NCBI GenBank assembly: GCA_009193035.1
Contig: SWDT01000014.1
Span: forward strand, 186,001-250,000
DNA: 64,000 nt
Source: Halicephalobus mephisto
Lineage: Eukaryota; Nematoda; Chromadorea; Rhabditida; Panagrolaimidae
Direction of reading: 5' to 3'
The translations under genes and the position numbers were made by a program. The notes beneath the pieces are model-generated. The model made no database searches and was not told the DNA's origin. It was given only the letters and a program-made list of their open reading frames with translations. Of the stretch, positions 10,335 to 22,300 are shown in pieces. Every line of letters starts with the position of its first letter. The stretch's first letter is position 1.

Positions 10335-11790
10335 CGGCACCTACTTCAGAGAAACTGTCCTAAACTTGGCTTATATATCGTAAATACTCTAATAGACGGG
10401 CTGCCCGTTTGTTTTTCAACCCTTTAAGAATAGTACTCGTAGGCATAAAGATCGGAGTTAAATCGCGAACGGCCTAGATAGAATGCCCAAAGCTCCGTCT
10501 AGTCAGCCAACGCCTGGAAGGTGAGACTAAAGTATTAGAGAGTCAGTCTTTAACAAAATCCAGTTCTGAACTGGTCTAAGTTTGACCTCGATCAAATGAG
10601 GACCTTTCCTATTTGTTCTATGCTTATGTTAAGATAAACATGCTTGAATTGCTAACAATAAGAACTAACAGTTTTCCACCTAATCAAGGAGCTCCCAAGA
10701 TGTCACTCCATCGACATCCAATAACAATCCCTTATATTACATAACTTTACTACAGATGGATTAAGGAATAATTTAATAAAGCACAATTGATCAAAGATGG
10801 ACAATTGGAGATCATTACAGCCACTGGAGCTGTCATCCATGCCCTTCAAATCTTTAGTGGGGAAGTCGAACCTTATATCAAAATCGTTGAACAACAAAAG
10901 AATGAATCTGATTCTAATTATGAGATTTCGGATTTAGAAATTCCATCTGAATTTGAGACTTATGAAGATCAAGGTGAAGATTCTAGTGAATATTTCAGTA
11001 TCCAGGAAGAACACATAGCCAACCGCGATTCAATCTTAGTTTATTCTACGCCAAAAGTTAACAGTTGTGAGGTAAATTAGTGTCATGGTAAAATTACTTC
11101 AAAACAGTCTGTCGGAAAGAGAATTTTTAATGTCGTAATCGGAGAATTTGTATAAGACGCAGAATAAGAAATCCATGTTTTTTAATTTATGTTCTTTTCA
11201 AGATATATAATAGGTTAGCTGTAAATGAAAACATTACAAGTAATCTATTGAATAGTTTTTTAATTACTGTGTTAATTATTATATTTGAATGAATTTATAA
11301 ACTTTCGAGGAATTTAGATCGAAAAATTGATGTTTGCTTAAGAGACAACTTCACTATGAACACGTACATATTTAAATTGCTAGGATAATTATCTCAACTT
11401 CTGTAATATTGGTGATTTTGGGTTGTGTTAAGATGTTATTATGCTTGAACAGTTTTACATTTCTGCGGAGACTGTAGACTCCTACTGTTGAACGATCGAG
11501 TCATATTTATTCTTCTATAGATTTTAGGCAAAGGAAGGCACAATCCTCAATTGGTAAGAACCAAACTCGGACCAGTTCAGAATTGGATTTCTTCAAAGAC
11601 TAACATTTTTGCTTTACCTCTCAGGTGTCGGCTGACTGGGTGGAGTTTCGAGCTTTGTCTAAACGATTGGCGGTTTTATTCCGTCTTCTATACCTACACT
11701 TCTTTCCCCGATTTATAATGTCTATGTTAATTTTCCACTTATTCTACAGATAACGCTGTTTAGAAGAGTTTCACCTGCTAAAAGCTTTAA
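10335..11790. mobile_element. Degenerate element with long inverted repeats
   Basis: The left arm (about 10335-10660) and the reverse complement of the right arm (about 11450-11790) align over some 250-300 bases. Matching blocks include CAGTCAGCC near 10503 and 11632, TTCTGAACTGGTC near 10564 and 11569, and GAAACT..CTAAAC near 10350. Similarity is imperfect, so it is old. The arms enclose about 800 bases with one open frame (10769-11080) that is not a recognisable transposase. It could be a long-TIR DNA transposon remnant or an old inverted duplication just upstream of the GPCR gene. Confidence 0.6.
10769..11080 (+). pseudogene. Acidic open frame between inverted repeats, no proper start
   Basis: About 103 codons open without an ATG near the beginning, rich in D/E/S (for example SDLEIPSEFETYEDQGED), ending at a stop at 11080. 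A GAG|GTAAAT donor-like site precedes the stop and its phase would fit an acceptor at 11850 of the downstream GPCR, but the composition is unlike a receptor N terminus. It may be a remnant of element-encoded protein or an exon captured by the element. Confidence 0.3.
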
Positions 11791-11835
11791 TCTGCATTTT
11801 TTAAATAACAAAATATGTAGTAATATACACTGTCG

Positions 11836-13328
11836 ATGTTGATTTTTCAGACTAATTATTCTTCCTTAACTGTTGATGACCTTTATCACCCAACCGTTGT
11901 GGAAGTTTACTCCATATATTGGGATGTTTGTCTTTGTGTAACCACAGTATTTTTTATTTTTACGTTATACACTATTGTGAAAAAATCTCCGACAGAAATG
12001 AAAGAATATCGGATTTACCTAATTCACCAACTGACTTGGAGTTTCTTGTTCGATCTCCATTTAGGAGGATGGAAGCCGGTTACATTGTGGCCTTTTTATC
12101 TTGGGTACAGCGTTGGGTGGTACGCAAACATCTCGAAAGAACTCACTCTGTTACCCCTCATGGGAATCAGTTTCTTCGCCATCGGAATGGGGTTCTCCAT
12201 TTACATCTCTGTTCTTCACAGATATATTCAAGCGTCTCCCTTTTCGAATTGGTACAAGCGGTACTCGTATCTACCAATGAGAATCTGCCATTATATTATG
12301 ATTTTTGCTATATTGGAAGGTTGTTTTTGTATTCCTCACTGGATATTCAAACCAGATAGTGACCAATTGAAACAAACAATTATTTCTCAAGCAAAATATA
12401 TGGAATTCTTCTTTGACAAATATCCGAATCTTTTTGGATATGCCCCAGAATTAAATGGAGGGGTAACAATTCTGGCTGCGCTGCTCATGATTAGTGTGCT
12501 AATTGGGGTTGTAATCAGCATTATTTTCCTGTATTTCAATTTCTTAAGGATTTTGAAGAAGAACAAGCAAATGCTCACTACAAATACCTATCATATGCAG
12601 GTAAGTTCCATAAAACATTCTAAAGAAAATTCGTACTTTGAAGTTGTTCTAGTTTAGCAATATCATACGGATTTGAGTACTTCTTTCGTTTTTGAAGTTA
12701 TATTATTTTGAAATCCTGCTTGAAGTCAAAAAAGTATAAAAATAGTCAACAAATGTATTAAAACATAAGGAAAAATATTTTTCTTCGAAATGAGACAGGT
12801 GATTTTGAGACAGAATATTAATAAGAATCAACTCACTATAGGAAATCTTAGATTTTAATGAATTTTTTTGGCTTAATCTTTTCTTGTGTGAAACAAAATG
12901 ATAAAAGTAGTGAATAATGGAACAAGAAAAGTTTGAATATCTCTGCAACATCTGTTGATCAAGAATAGTTTCAAAATTAAGCTTTTTAAGGCAGTTTATA
13001 CATCGGTAACTTTGATTTTTAGGTCATGTTATTCAAAACTATTTGTATCCAGATATTCCTCGCTCTCTGCCTATTGATAATCCCGATCACAAGTTCTCTC
13101 TTGTTAGTTATCCTCAATATCAAATGGGTTTCTACGTTTGCGCTTTTCGCGTTCATGATAATTTCAACTCATGCCGTTGCTGATTTCGCGATTTTGATTT
13201 ATTTTTTTAAACCTTACAGAATATTCTTTCTTCAGTGCATTGACAAGCTGATCAAGCCACTGGGGATTACGGTTTCTCCTTTAACATCAAATAATATCAT
13301 CCAAGCATCATCCACAGCTCCTATTTAA
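11836..13328 (+). CDS. Nematode chemoreceptor GPCR, Str superfamily (Srh/Sri-like), 2 exons
   Basis: Exons 11836-12600 and 13023-13328 join at CAG|GTAAGT and ATTTTTAG in phase 0 (356 residues). Seven hydrophobic segments are visible. Hallmarks are the post-TM1 motif (SPTEMKEYRIYLIHQLTW), the P..L.P...GYSVGWY segment before TM3, the aromatic S.FSNWYK loop, and the C-terminal HAVADFAILIYFFKPYR (the PYR signature of Srh/Str receptors). These receptors sit in cilia of chemosensory neurons and are usually coupled to Gi/o-like proteins. ATG 11836 lies directly before an acceptor (GATTTTTCAG, ends 11850), so the true start could instead come from a short upstream exon. The exact subfamily (srh versus sri) is not decided. 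Confidence 0.85.
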
Positions 13329-13980
13329 CAGTTCTTTATCCAGATTTTGATAATCATGTAGACTTCAATCAATGTGTAACAAATATATTAAACACAAAGA
13401 TTATCATATTTTTTTACTTTTAAATATTTTAGAAGCAAACAATCCACCAAAGTTGATTTTGAGGGATTTTTGTATTTTCTACCTAATCTATCTTATTCCA
13501 AAACGAGCATTTCCGATCATATCTAAATTTACAACTTTTATAGACTATCTGAATACATTTTAATCATTTTTTGTATTTTTTGTCAAAAATGTTTTCGTTT
13601 TTCCATGTTACACTTCCTAAGTGTATCAATCAATAAATTAATTTTTATAAATTTTTATTTTTATTTTTAAAATAAATAATTTTTTGATTTATTTTATTTC
13701 AAACATTTCAGTTTGTAAATCTGAGAAAAGTAAAAATTTTAAAAAATGACAGGTGATCAAAAATTGTTTTATTTTAGATTTCCTGCAGCAAATGTCATGC
13801 GTTTGGTGTTTTACATTTCTTAGAAAACTCGATGAAGAAATTTATTCTAAAAAATGTATAATATTCGGAATCTCATTATACATCAATACAATAATTGCTC
13901 AAAGATGAGAAACATGAAGAAAGCGGATCATAAACGAAAAAGTATAAATGACAGATATGCGTTATTATAGACCTATACTG
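13329..13980. other. Intergenic, AT-rich, no gene seen
   Basis: The 3' flank of the first GPCR, with an ATAAA-rich stretch near 13635 that may serve polyadenylation. Open frames here are low-complexity and unsupported. Confidence 0.4.
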
Positions 13981-14352
13981 TATCATTCATAGCACTTTAG
14001 CACTTTATCGAACGTTTTCAAAGCAATTACAATATAGGATTTACAACATAATATACTCAAGCTTGGACTCCTCTATTGTTCGCTTGCGTTCGCGCATTTC
14101 AACCTTTCTGATCATCTTCAGGAAATTCTTCTCTTACTAGAATCATCTTCAGAGAATTCTTCTCTTACTAGAATCATCTTTTCGGTCCTTCGGACCTCAC
14201 TTCTTTCTTTGATGAGTGCGTCTTAACCATTTTGTAGTCAGATTGCGGCTGGCAAGGCCTGAATCTGCAGTCTTCGGTCGGGAATCGAACCCGAGTCTCG
14301 TAACTTTGCAGTCACGTATACTTCCATTGTACTACCAAAGCTATCATTCATA
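13981..14352 (-). mobile_element. tRNA-derived SINE, copy 1, with 11-base target duplication
   Basis: Direct repeats TATCATTCATA at 13981-13991 and 14342-14352 flank a 350-base element. On the minus strand it begins with a tRNA-like head (CTTTGGTAGTACAATGG as A box; GGTTCGATTCC as canonical B box; acceptor-like halves CTTTGGT and ACCGAAG pairing over 7 positions). The body has two copies of a roughly 31-base unit (GATTCTAGTAAGAGAAG) and a unique tail ending near GATAAAGTGCTAA. The anticodon arm is non-canonical, so this is an element, not a working tRNA. Copy 2 is at 41547-41955. Confidence 0.88.
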
Positions 14353-15158
14353 TAATATTGTAAATTTACGTTTTTATTAATTACTTGCATAATTATTTTC
14401 GAATAATAATCAACATGAAAAATCCAAATCTTTCATATTTTTGAATTAGAATTTTTCATGTTGATCAATGTAAAATATTAGTTTATTTATGTTTTAACCA
14501 AATTTTTCCTGATTTCCTAACATTTCTGAAAATAAAAAAATCCCATTTTTGATGGCTTTGGAAACATTTTAAAACTTTCTGAATAACAAAATTTTCCTCC
14601 ACATAAATGTTCAAAAATTACTGTAAATGTTGTCATGAAAAAAATACAACTTTTTAAATAACTGTAAATTGTATTGTCGAATAATGTTGTGAATTTTTAT
14701 TTCGTTTGAATACTGTAATCACAAAAGTCTAGTTGTGGTGAAAATGAAGATCAAAAATAATATAACTTTAACAATAGTAGTTACGTATCAAATTAGAGAT
14801 TTTCCATGTTATATGTGGATGACTCATGACATGAAGTAGACCTAATCCAAAGAGGACTATTACAGTATGCTTGTTTATACAATACCATTACATAATTAAT
14901 TTTAGTTTTAAAACAATATAATTAATCAAATCTCAAAGTCCTACAATAATTACTGTAGATAAATTTATCCAGATGATTTATCTATTCATACATTTTGGAA
15001 TTAATAAAGCATCTAAAAAAATTAATTCCAATTCTATAAAGACAATAATAAAATTTTAAAATTTCAATAATTGAAAATCTGCAGATTTTTGAATTATTAA
15101 TTGTAAGTTCGGATTTGAGAAAAATACTACAAAATAATTCTTCTAATCCAGACATCGT
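14353..15158. other. Intergenic, no gene seen
   Basis: AT-rich DNA between the SINE and the 3' end of the second GPCR. An inverted pair (AACATGAAAAATCC near 14412 and TTTTTCATGTTGAT near 14452) forms a small palindrome. No open frame is credible. Confidence 0.4.
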
Positions 15159-16169
15159 TTATCGCGTTATAGAAACTACTGTATTTAGTCTTTTTTTACG
15201 TAATAGTTTAATCAACGCCTTCCTGTAGGGCCTGATGACGATCAAGGTCATCACACTGTCGGATAATGGAAAACAGGCAACTAAACACAGACAAACAAGG
15301 ATTACAGAACTCGACAACCTAATCAGATAGCATATTATTATCGTGAACAACGGCAAAAAAATCAACAAAACATATAAGAAATTCTGAATCAAAGTTAATC
15401 TGAGCAGGATAATCGGATGAAAAGTGGACTTCTGATTGAAGCTGAATTTCGATTTTGAAATTTCCTTATACCCCAGATATCTCGCCGTGAATCCGAAAAC
15501 TGTTGTGTTCAGGATAAAAAATCCATATCCACTGAAGATTAAAATTAATTTTTTCGTATCTGTAGGGAATCCAAATAAACAATTTTTATATTTCAGCAGC
15601 ACTTCCCCGTCTTGAATATAACTGTTGATGATTACTGTAAGTTCTTCAGGACCTTTGAACATACGTACATAGTACACAGAAATCAAAATGATAGTCATAA
15701 ATACTCCCATCACGAAAGAGAAATAACTAATGTAAAAAAATGGTTTTTGGTAAAATTTCTTTATCGGTTTCAACGCGAAATATCTCTCCAACATCATCCA
15801 CAAAATGAAAATAAGAATCCAACCGAGTGTTATCACTTCGATGTTCATCAGCAAAATCGATAAATCCGCACTTACGAAACTCAACAATCCGAAAGGATAA
15901 AAAATACCGTAAGGCATAATAAGATAAGGCTTGAAAAGCATAAATTCGATTTCGAATAAAATCGTCAATACAGTATAACTCAATAAATATCGTCGGAAAT
16001 TTAACATTTCCTTTGAACTTTTGCGGATTATCATAAATAACAAAATCAAAGTTGTAATTAATCCAATAAAACTGACGAAATAAATAAAATAAAAAGCAAA
16101 ATTAAATAAATCCTGATTGTGGATTTCCGTCAAATTGAAATGAGGAAAATCTTCAAATTTTGAAGACAT
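15159..16169 (-). CDS. Intronless nematode chemoreceptor GPCR, Str superfamily
   Basis: A single open frame of 336 residues starting at ATG 16169. Seven hydrophobic helices can be placed (about residues 24-47, 58-82, 98-126, 142-167, 208-230, 257-282, 287-310). Family features are S.EM..FRRYLLSY after TM1, P..I.P.GIFYPFGL before TM3, LIQNF...FLPLF in TM6, and the terminal IRPYRKALIKLL (PYR motif). It is related in plan to the two-exon receptor at 11.8-13.3 kb but on the opposite strand and without introns. Absence of introns is unusual for the family and could reflect intron loss or a retroposed copy. Expected role: chemosensory receptor in ciliated neurons. Confidence 0.85.
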   Translation of the reverse strand: MSSKFEDFPHFNLTEIHNQDLFNFAFYFIYFVSFIGLITTLILLFMIIRKSSKEMLNFRRYLLSYTVLTILFEIEFMLFKPYLIMPYGIFYPFGLLSFVSADLSILLMNIEVITLGWILIFILWMMLERYFALKPIKKFYQKPFFYISYFSFVMGVFMTIILISVYYVRMFKGPEELTVIINSYIQDGEVLLKYKNCLFGFPTDTKKLILIFSGYGFFILNTTVFGFTARYLGYKEISKSKFSFNQKSTFHPIILLRLTLIQNFLYVLLIFLPLFTIIICYLIRLSSSVILVCLCLVACFPLSDSVMTLIVIRPYRKALIKLLRKKRLNTVVSITR

Positions 16170-16345
16170 TATTTAATTTTGTAAAAATTGAAATTTTTAG
16201 AAAATGGTCAAAAAAAAATTTTCACCTGTTATATAATGTGTGATTTTGGAAAAAATGGTAGTTCGACTTTGAGACAACTTACATGGGTAAAAAATTTAAA
16301 AATTCAAACTAAAATTTATCGATTAAATAATAAAATAATAATTTG

Positions 16346-19300
16346 TCATTCTCTGTCAGAATTCATGATTAATTTGTCAATTAACAAAGTCAAATGATCT
16401 AATTCCTTTTGTAATTCCGTTTTTTCTGCTTCTAAAATTTCTTTTTCTTCTTTGATTTTAAGGAATCTTTGTTTCTCGACATCAGATTCCAGATTTTGCT
16501 CTTGAAGTCGAGCTTCGGTCAAGAATATTCTTAATTTTCCTAGATCTTGTTCAAGTTTTTCTGTTTTTTCTTTTTCTGCATCGATTGCGGCTTTCATTGA
16601 CTCATGTTCCTGAAAATTGTACTTTAGTCACTATTCTTATCTTAACAGAGCTGCTGCAGTCACTATCCAAAAAAGTCCCAAGAAGAGAAATGAATAGTGT
16701 TTATTTTAAACTTAAATCAGATTTGTACTTATTATTCCTAAAATAACTGATGAAAAAATGGATAGTGACTGAGTCTTAGATACTATTCTTAATTCTTATC
16801 ATTCATGTCAAAATCACTGTCCAAAAAAGAATTAATAAAGTTGAGGATAGTAACTAATTTTAGACATTATTTTCATTTCACTAAAATTACCAGTCACTAT
16901 CCTAATCTAAGTCCAATAAGAAGTTGGATAGTGACCGAAGGAAGAAGTTAAGTTACTATTCAAAAAGAATTAATAAAATTGAAAATAGTAACTAATTTTA
17001 GACATTATTTTCATTTCACTAAAAGCATCAGTCACTATTCTAATCTAACTCCAATAAGAAGTTGGATAGTGACCGAAGGAAGAAGTTAAGTTACTATTCA
17101 AAAAGAATTAATAAAACTGAAGATAGTAACTAATTTTAGACACTATTTTCATTTCACTAAAATTACCAGTCACTATTCTAATCTAACTCCAATAAGAAGT
17201 TGGATAGTGACTGGTTATGAAATTCCTCTAAACTCCCACCTTGACTCCTTGTTTCTTGGCCTTCTGTAGAGCTTCATAGACGTTCAATCGATGTCTCAAA
17301 TTGTTTTCGTCAATTCTGGCTTGTCTCAAGGATTCCATTAAAGAACATTTTTGAATTCTTAATGCTTCTTTCTCTGCCTTCATTTGAATCAACTTTTCTT
17401 CAACTTCTGCAGCTTCCTGAATCCACTTTTCGTTCGATTTTGTTTTTTTCTGTTTTTGTTCGTTTTTCTTTTTTTCCAATTCCGTTTTTATTATTTTTAA
17501 TCTGGCTTCCAATCTTTGAACAGCTTCTTCTTCTGTTTGTCTTTTGGCTTCGGATTCTGAAATGGCCTTCTGAAGTCCCCAGACGGAATTTTCGAGGACA
17601 GAAATTTCGTCTTTGATCTGTTTCAAATCGGATTCCAGAATTTTGAGGGATTTTTGAAGATGACTTTCGTAAAGTTTTTTTCTTTTTGAAGTCAGTTTTT
17701 TGAAGTATTCTGTAATCCTCGACCGGACGGCTTCTGAATGTTGAAAACGAAGAAGGTCTTCAGAAGAGGTGTAATTGATTCCTTTCGTGAGTACTGTATG
17801 CAGTACAGTAGGATTTAGTTTCTTGATGGAATCCAAGAAGGCTTCGTTGAGGACAAATTTCGAAATTTTTTTGAAAGATAAAAATTTTTCCTGAAAATTA
17901 TCGAATTAATAAATTTTTTAAAATGATTTGAATTTTTTGAAGGATTATAAAAATAAAAATTTTTTAATATTTGACATAAACAAAATCAAGGATTTATTTA
18001 CAAACAATATTCCTTTCTAAAATTTCTAAAAATAAATTTTTTAATTTTTTAATTTTAAAAAGTTAAAAATTATTATTTTTTTAAATTTTAAAAAGTTAAA
18101 AATCAATATTTTTTAATTTAAAACGTTTTTTTAAATTTCTGAATTTTAAAAAGTTAAAAATTATTATTTTTTTAATTTTAAAAAGTTAAAAATCAATATT
18201 TTTTGATTTATAAATTTTTTTAATTTTTTAATTTTAATAAGTTAAAAATTAACATTCTCTGATTCGAAATAAATTTTTTCACATTACATCCTTGAAGAAA
18301 TCCTGATGATGAATTTTTTATGACTTTTCAGCTTTCGTTAGAATTTCTTATTTTTTGACTACAAAATTTTAAAAACACTTACTTTTAAATCATTTTTAGT
18401 TGTTTTTAATTTATTTTCGGATTTTTTAAAATCTTCCAAAACAAAAACGACAAATTTTTGTTTTTTTTCGTACAATTTTTGGTATTCTTCGTCGTTTTTG
18501 GCCAAAATTAAATTCGATTCATTTTTTGTCTGGTTGTATTTTTGGTACATGGGATACTCTCTAAATTGTCCAAATTAAAAAAAATTAAAAACTAAAATCA
18601 TTACGGTTCGAATTTGATGGCCTTTCCCATGATCTTCAACCTGGTGTTTCTCAACTCAACGGCCATATTTTTGGATTCAATTTCTGCGTAATTTTCGAGT
18701 AACTTCTGGATCTAAAAAACCACAATATTATATATTACAGAAATAGAAAATAAATATTATTCCAAAATTGTATAAAAACGAATTTCGAAAGTGTCAAAAA
18801 TTCCTAAAATTTTTAGTTTTAAATTCTGGTTTTAAATATTTAGTGAATTTGAAGAGGTGTTGTAGAATTTTAAATAACTCCAAGTTGTCATAAAATTTCT
18901 GAAAATTATAAAAATTTTCGAAAAATTTAAAAAATTTTAAAATTTTAGAAAATCCAAAAAAAATTTTTTTAATTTTAAAAAATTTCTAGTTTATCGAAAA
19001 TCCTTATTTTACCTCGTTTACAGTAACCAGAAACTTGTGTTGAATGTTGTTAATTTTTCCAATAAGTTGATCTTTTTCTAATTTCAAATTTTTGTTGTTT
19101 ATTTTCTGATTTTGGAATTCTCTATTGAACCACTTGTTTTCTTCTTCCGTCAAGAATTTTTTTTTCGTTACAGGACCAGAATCTCTTCTTTGCAAGACAA
19201 ATTTCCTCTGTTCTTTCCCCATGTCATCGAGCAAGTGAGAAATTTTATGAAATCCAGTGAGGATTTCACTTTGGTCTTCTGCGGAGCTCATCGGATTCAG

Positions 19301-22300
19301 TAGAAAGTTGAAATCCATCTTGTTGATCTCCCTCTGGAGCTGGAAAAGGTCAGAGGTCATCTTGAAGAAGAATGTCTCCATCTCCTGAAATCTTCATTAA
19401 TTAATTGAAAATTTTCTGTTAATTTCGAAATAGATTAAAATAATATTCTAGTTTTACCGTCTACAGTATTCTTAGAAGACTACAAATTTATTCAATGATT
19501 TTGAATGTAAAGTTAGTACAGTATATTTTCCGACGACTTTTATCTTTGTATTTTGTGTTTCGTATTATCAAAGTTGATCCTCAAAGTCGGAAATCCAAAT
19601 TCTGGATTTTCGTGTTAAGACGGAATTTATCAGTTAAATTCAGAATGAGAAAGTTTAGGTACGAGTTATTAAAGTTAAAAAATGACAATTTTTAAAAAAT
19701 TTTAACTTTTACGTAATGTAAAATACAACAATTATTTTTCATTTCATCATACAGTATACCATAATCTTTGATATTTAAAATAATTTTTCTTAAATGTTTT
19801 AATTTTTGTAAAAAATGACAAATGTTTGTAAAAATTTAACAATAATCTAACATTTTAATATTTTGCAATTTTTACTGAACAAAAAGTTACACTTTTTGTG
19901 TAGAAACCACTACAGTAAGATTACGCAACTTCAAACAGCTTTTTCATGCACTAACCGTAATTCAGTGATTTTTCCTCAGGGCATTTCTCTTCAGGACCAA
20001 AAGTGTGTTGTTTGTATTCAAGTGAATTTGTGCATTATTCTATGTTAATAAAATAAAAAATTTCCTAAATTAAAACTTTTTCAGAACCGTAATTTGACTA
20101 AGATTTTAATCAAAAATAAATCCAAAAAAAAGTACATAAATTTTTGAAAAAATATCAACAATGATTTTTTTAAAAAAAAGTAGATTTTTGAAAAAACTTT
20201 ATTTAAAACAAATTGTATCTGATAGTTTATGATTCCCTAAGGCAATTGGATTATTTTGGAATTTATAAAACTTTGTACTTTAAACGAACAAAGTCGTCCA
20301 AAAAAGTTTCCAACCAGTTAATTTCGTTTCTGGAACCAGCCAAGTTGAAAATTCCCAGACAGAAGGACAAGCTTTGAACCAACCTGAATGGTCTTCTCGT
20401 CGTTCGTGAAAGTCACTTCCATTTCCGTTCTGTCTAGTTCAATTTGGGATAATCGGATCTTCAATTCGGCTTCTGATTGTTTCAGGAGCGATCCTGGAAG
20501 AAATTTTAGATTTAAGCACTTCTGAGAAATTTCAGTCACTATTCTTATTTTATTAGAGTTGTCAAAGTCACTATCCAAAAAGTAGCTTCAATAAATATAT
20601 AATAATGTTCATCCTAATTTGAGATTTCCTAGTTACTATTTATTTTTTAATAATGATTAAAACTAATTTTTTTAGTCACTATTCAAAAAATAGTTTTAAT
20701 AATAATATTGTTTAGCTGAATTCGAAGTTTTCCAGTTACTATTCATTTTTTAATAATGATTAAAATTAATTTTTTCAATCACTATCCAAAAACAGTTTCA
20801 GTAAAACTTCAATAATAATATTGCTTATCTTAATTCGAAATTTCCTAGTTACTATTCATTTTTTAATAATGATTAAAATTTGTTTTTTTAGTCACTATCC
20901 AAAAAATAGCTTGAATAATAATAATGTCCATCCTAATTCGAAATTTCTTAGTTACTATTTATTTTTTAATAATGATTAAAGTTAATTTTTTCAGTCACTA
21001 TTCAAAAAACAGTTTCAGTTAAACTTCAATAATAATATTGTTCATCTTAATTTAAAGTTTTCTAATTACTATTTATTTTTGAATAACTAAAATTTTATCT
21101 TCAGTCACTATCCAAAAAACAGATCTAATGATATCAAATATAATGAAGAATTCTCATGTTGATTCTGATTCCTACTGGAACTGTTAATTTTTACAAAATT
21201 GATTCGAATAAAAACTTTAAATTTGACTCGTAAATTCCATATCCAGATACTTTACTACTTACCTTGTTCTTTCAAAATCTTGATTTTATCTTTTTCTTCT
21301 TTAATTAATTTTTTCAATTTCTTGTTATTTTTTTGTTTCATTTCAATTTGATCTTCGAGATGATGAATCTGTTTTTTTCCTTTTTGTTCCATTCCTTCGG
21401 CTGCTTTTTTGGAAGTTTTTTGAATTTTTTTTCCACTTTTGAGAGACTTAAGTAATTTCTAAAAATATCCAAAATTATTAAAATCAAATTTTCGTGTTAA
21501 AATTAGTAAAAATGGAAAAATAAAATTTTAGTTTCGAAATTTTCAAACTTTTTATATTTTCAAAAATTCTAAAAAGAAAATTAATAAAAATGAAAATTTC
21601 GTTTCAAAACCGAAAAATTTTGAAAATTTTAAAACGAAAATAAAAATGATAAAAATATCATTTTGTTTAAAAATTCGCGAATTTCTTAAAGATCTTAAAA
21701 CGAAAATACAGTAATATTAAAAATCAAGTTTTCGTTTTAAGACCTAGATATTTTTCAAAAACTTTTATTTTAAAATTCGTATATTTTTCAAAAAATCCTA
21801 AAACAAAAAAGTTCACTTAAATTTTCATTTTAAAATTCGTGTATTTTTTAAAAATCTCAAAACAAAAAAATAATAATTTTAAAATTTTTGTTTTAAAACT
21901 TAGATATTTTTCAAAAAATCCTAAATCGAAAAAGTTCACTTAAATTTTCATTTTAAAATTTGTGTATTTTTTAAAAATCTCAAAATAAAAAAGTAATAAT
22001 TTTAAAATTTCTGTTTTAAAACTTGGATATTTTTCAAAAAATCCTAAAACGAGAAAAGTACACTTAAAAGTTTTATTTTATGACTCAGTAATTTCATAAA
22101 CTCTAAAACGAAAAAATGGAAATTTTATAAATGAAATTTTCGTTTTAAAATTTTTCAATTTTTTGACAAATTTTAAAATGAAAATAAAAATGTTTTTTAA
22201 TATTATGAAATATAACGAACCTCCAGGAAGTCCCTCCGATTTCTGAGAGTTTTGATTCTGATATCACGGGCTTCATTTTCGACGCTGAACTTCAGATGAC

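Noticed and set aside
12703..12951. 82-codon minus frame inside the GPCR intron
   Set aside because: Low-complexity F/S/Y-rich sequence opposite an intron, with no signal or splice support.
14275..14341. tRNA-Cys gene (GCA in the anticodon position) on the minus strand
   Set aside because: The anticodon arm does not form a 5-bp stem with a 7-base loop, the element has a second copy with the same defect, and it is flanked by an 11-base target duplication with a repeat body attached. It is a SINE head.
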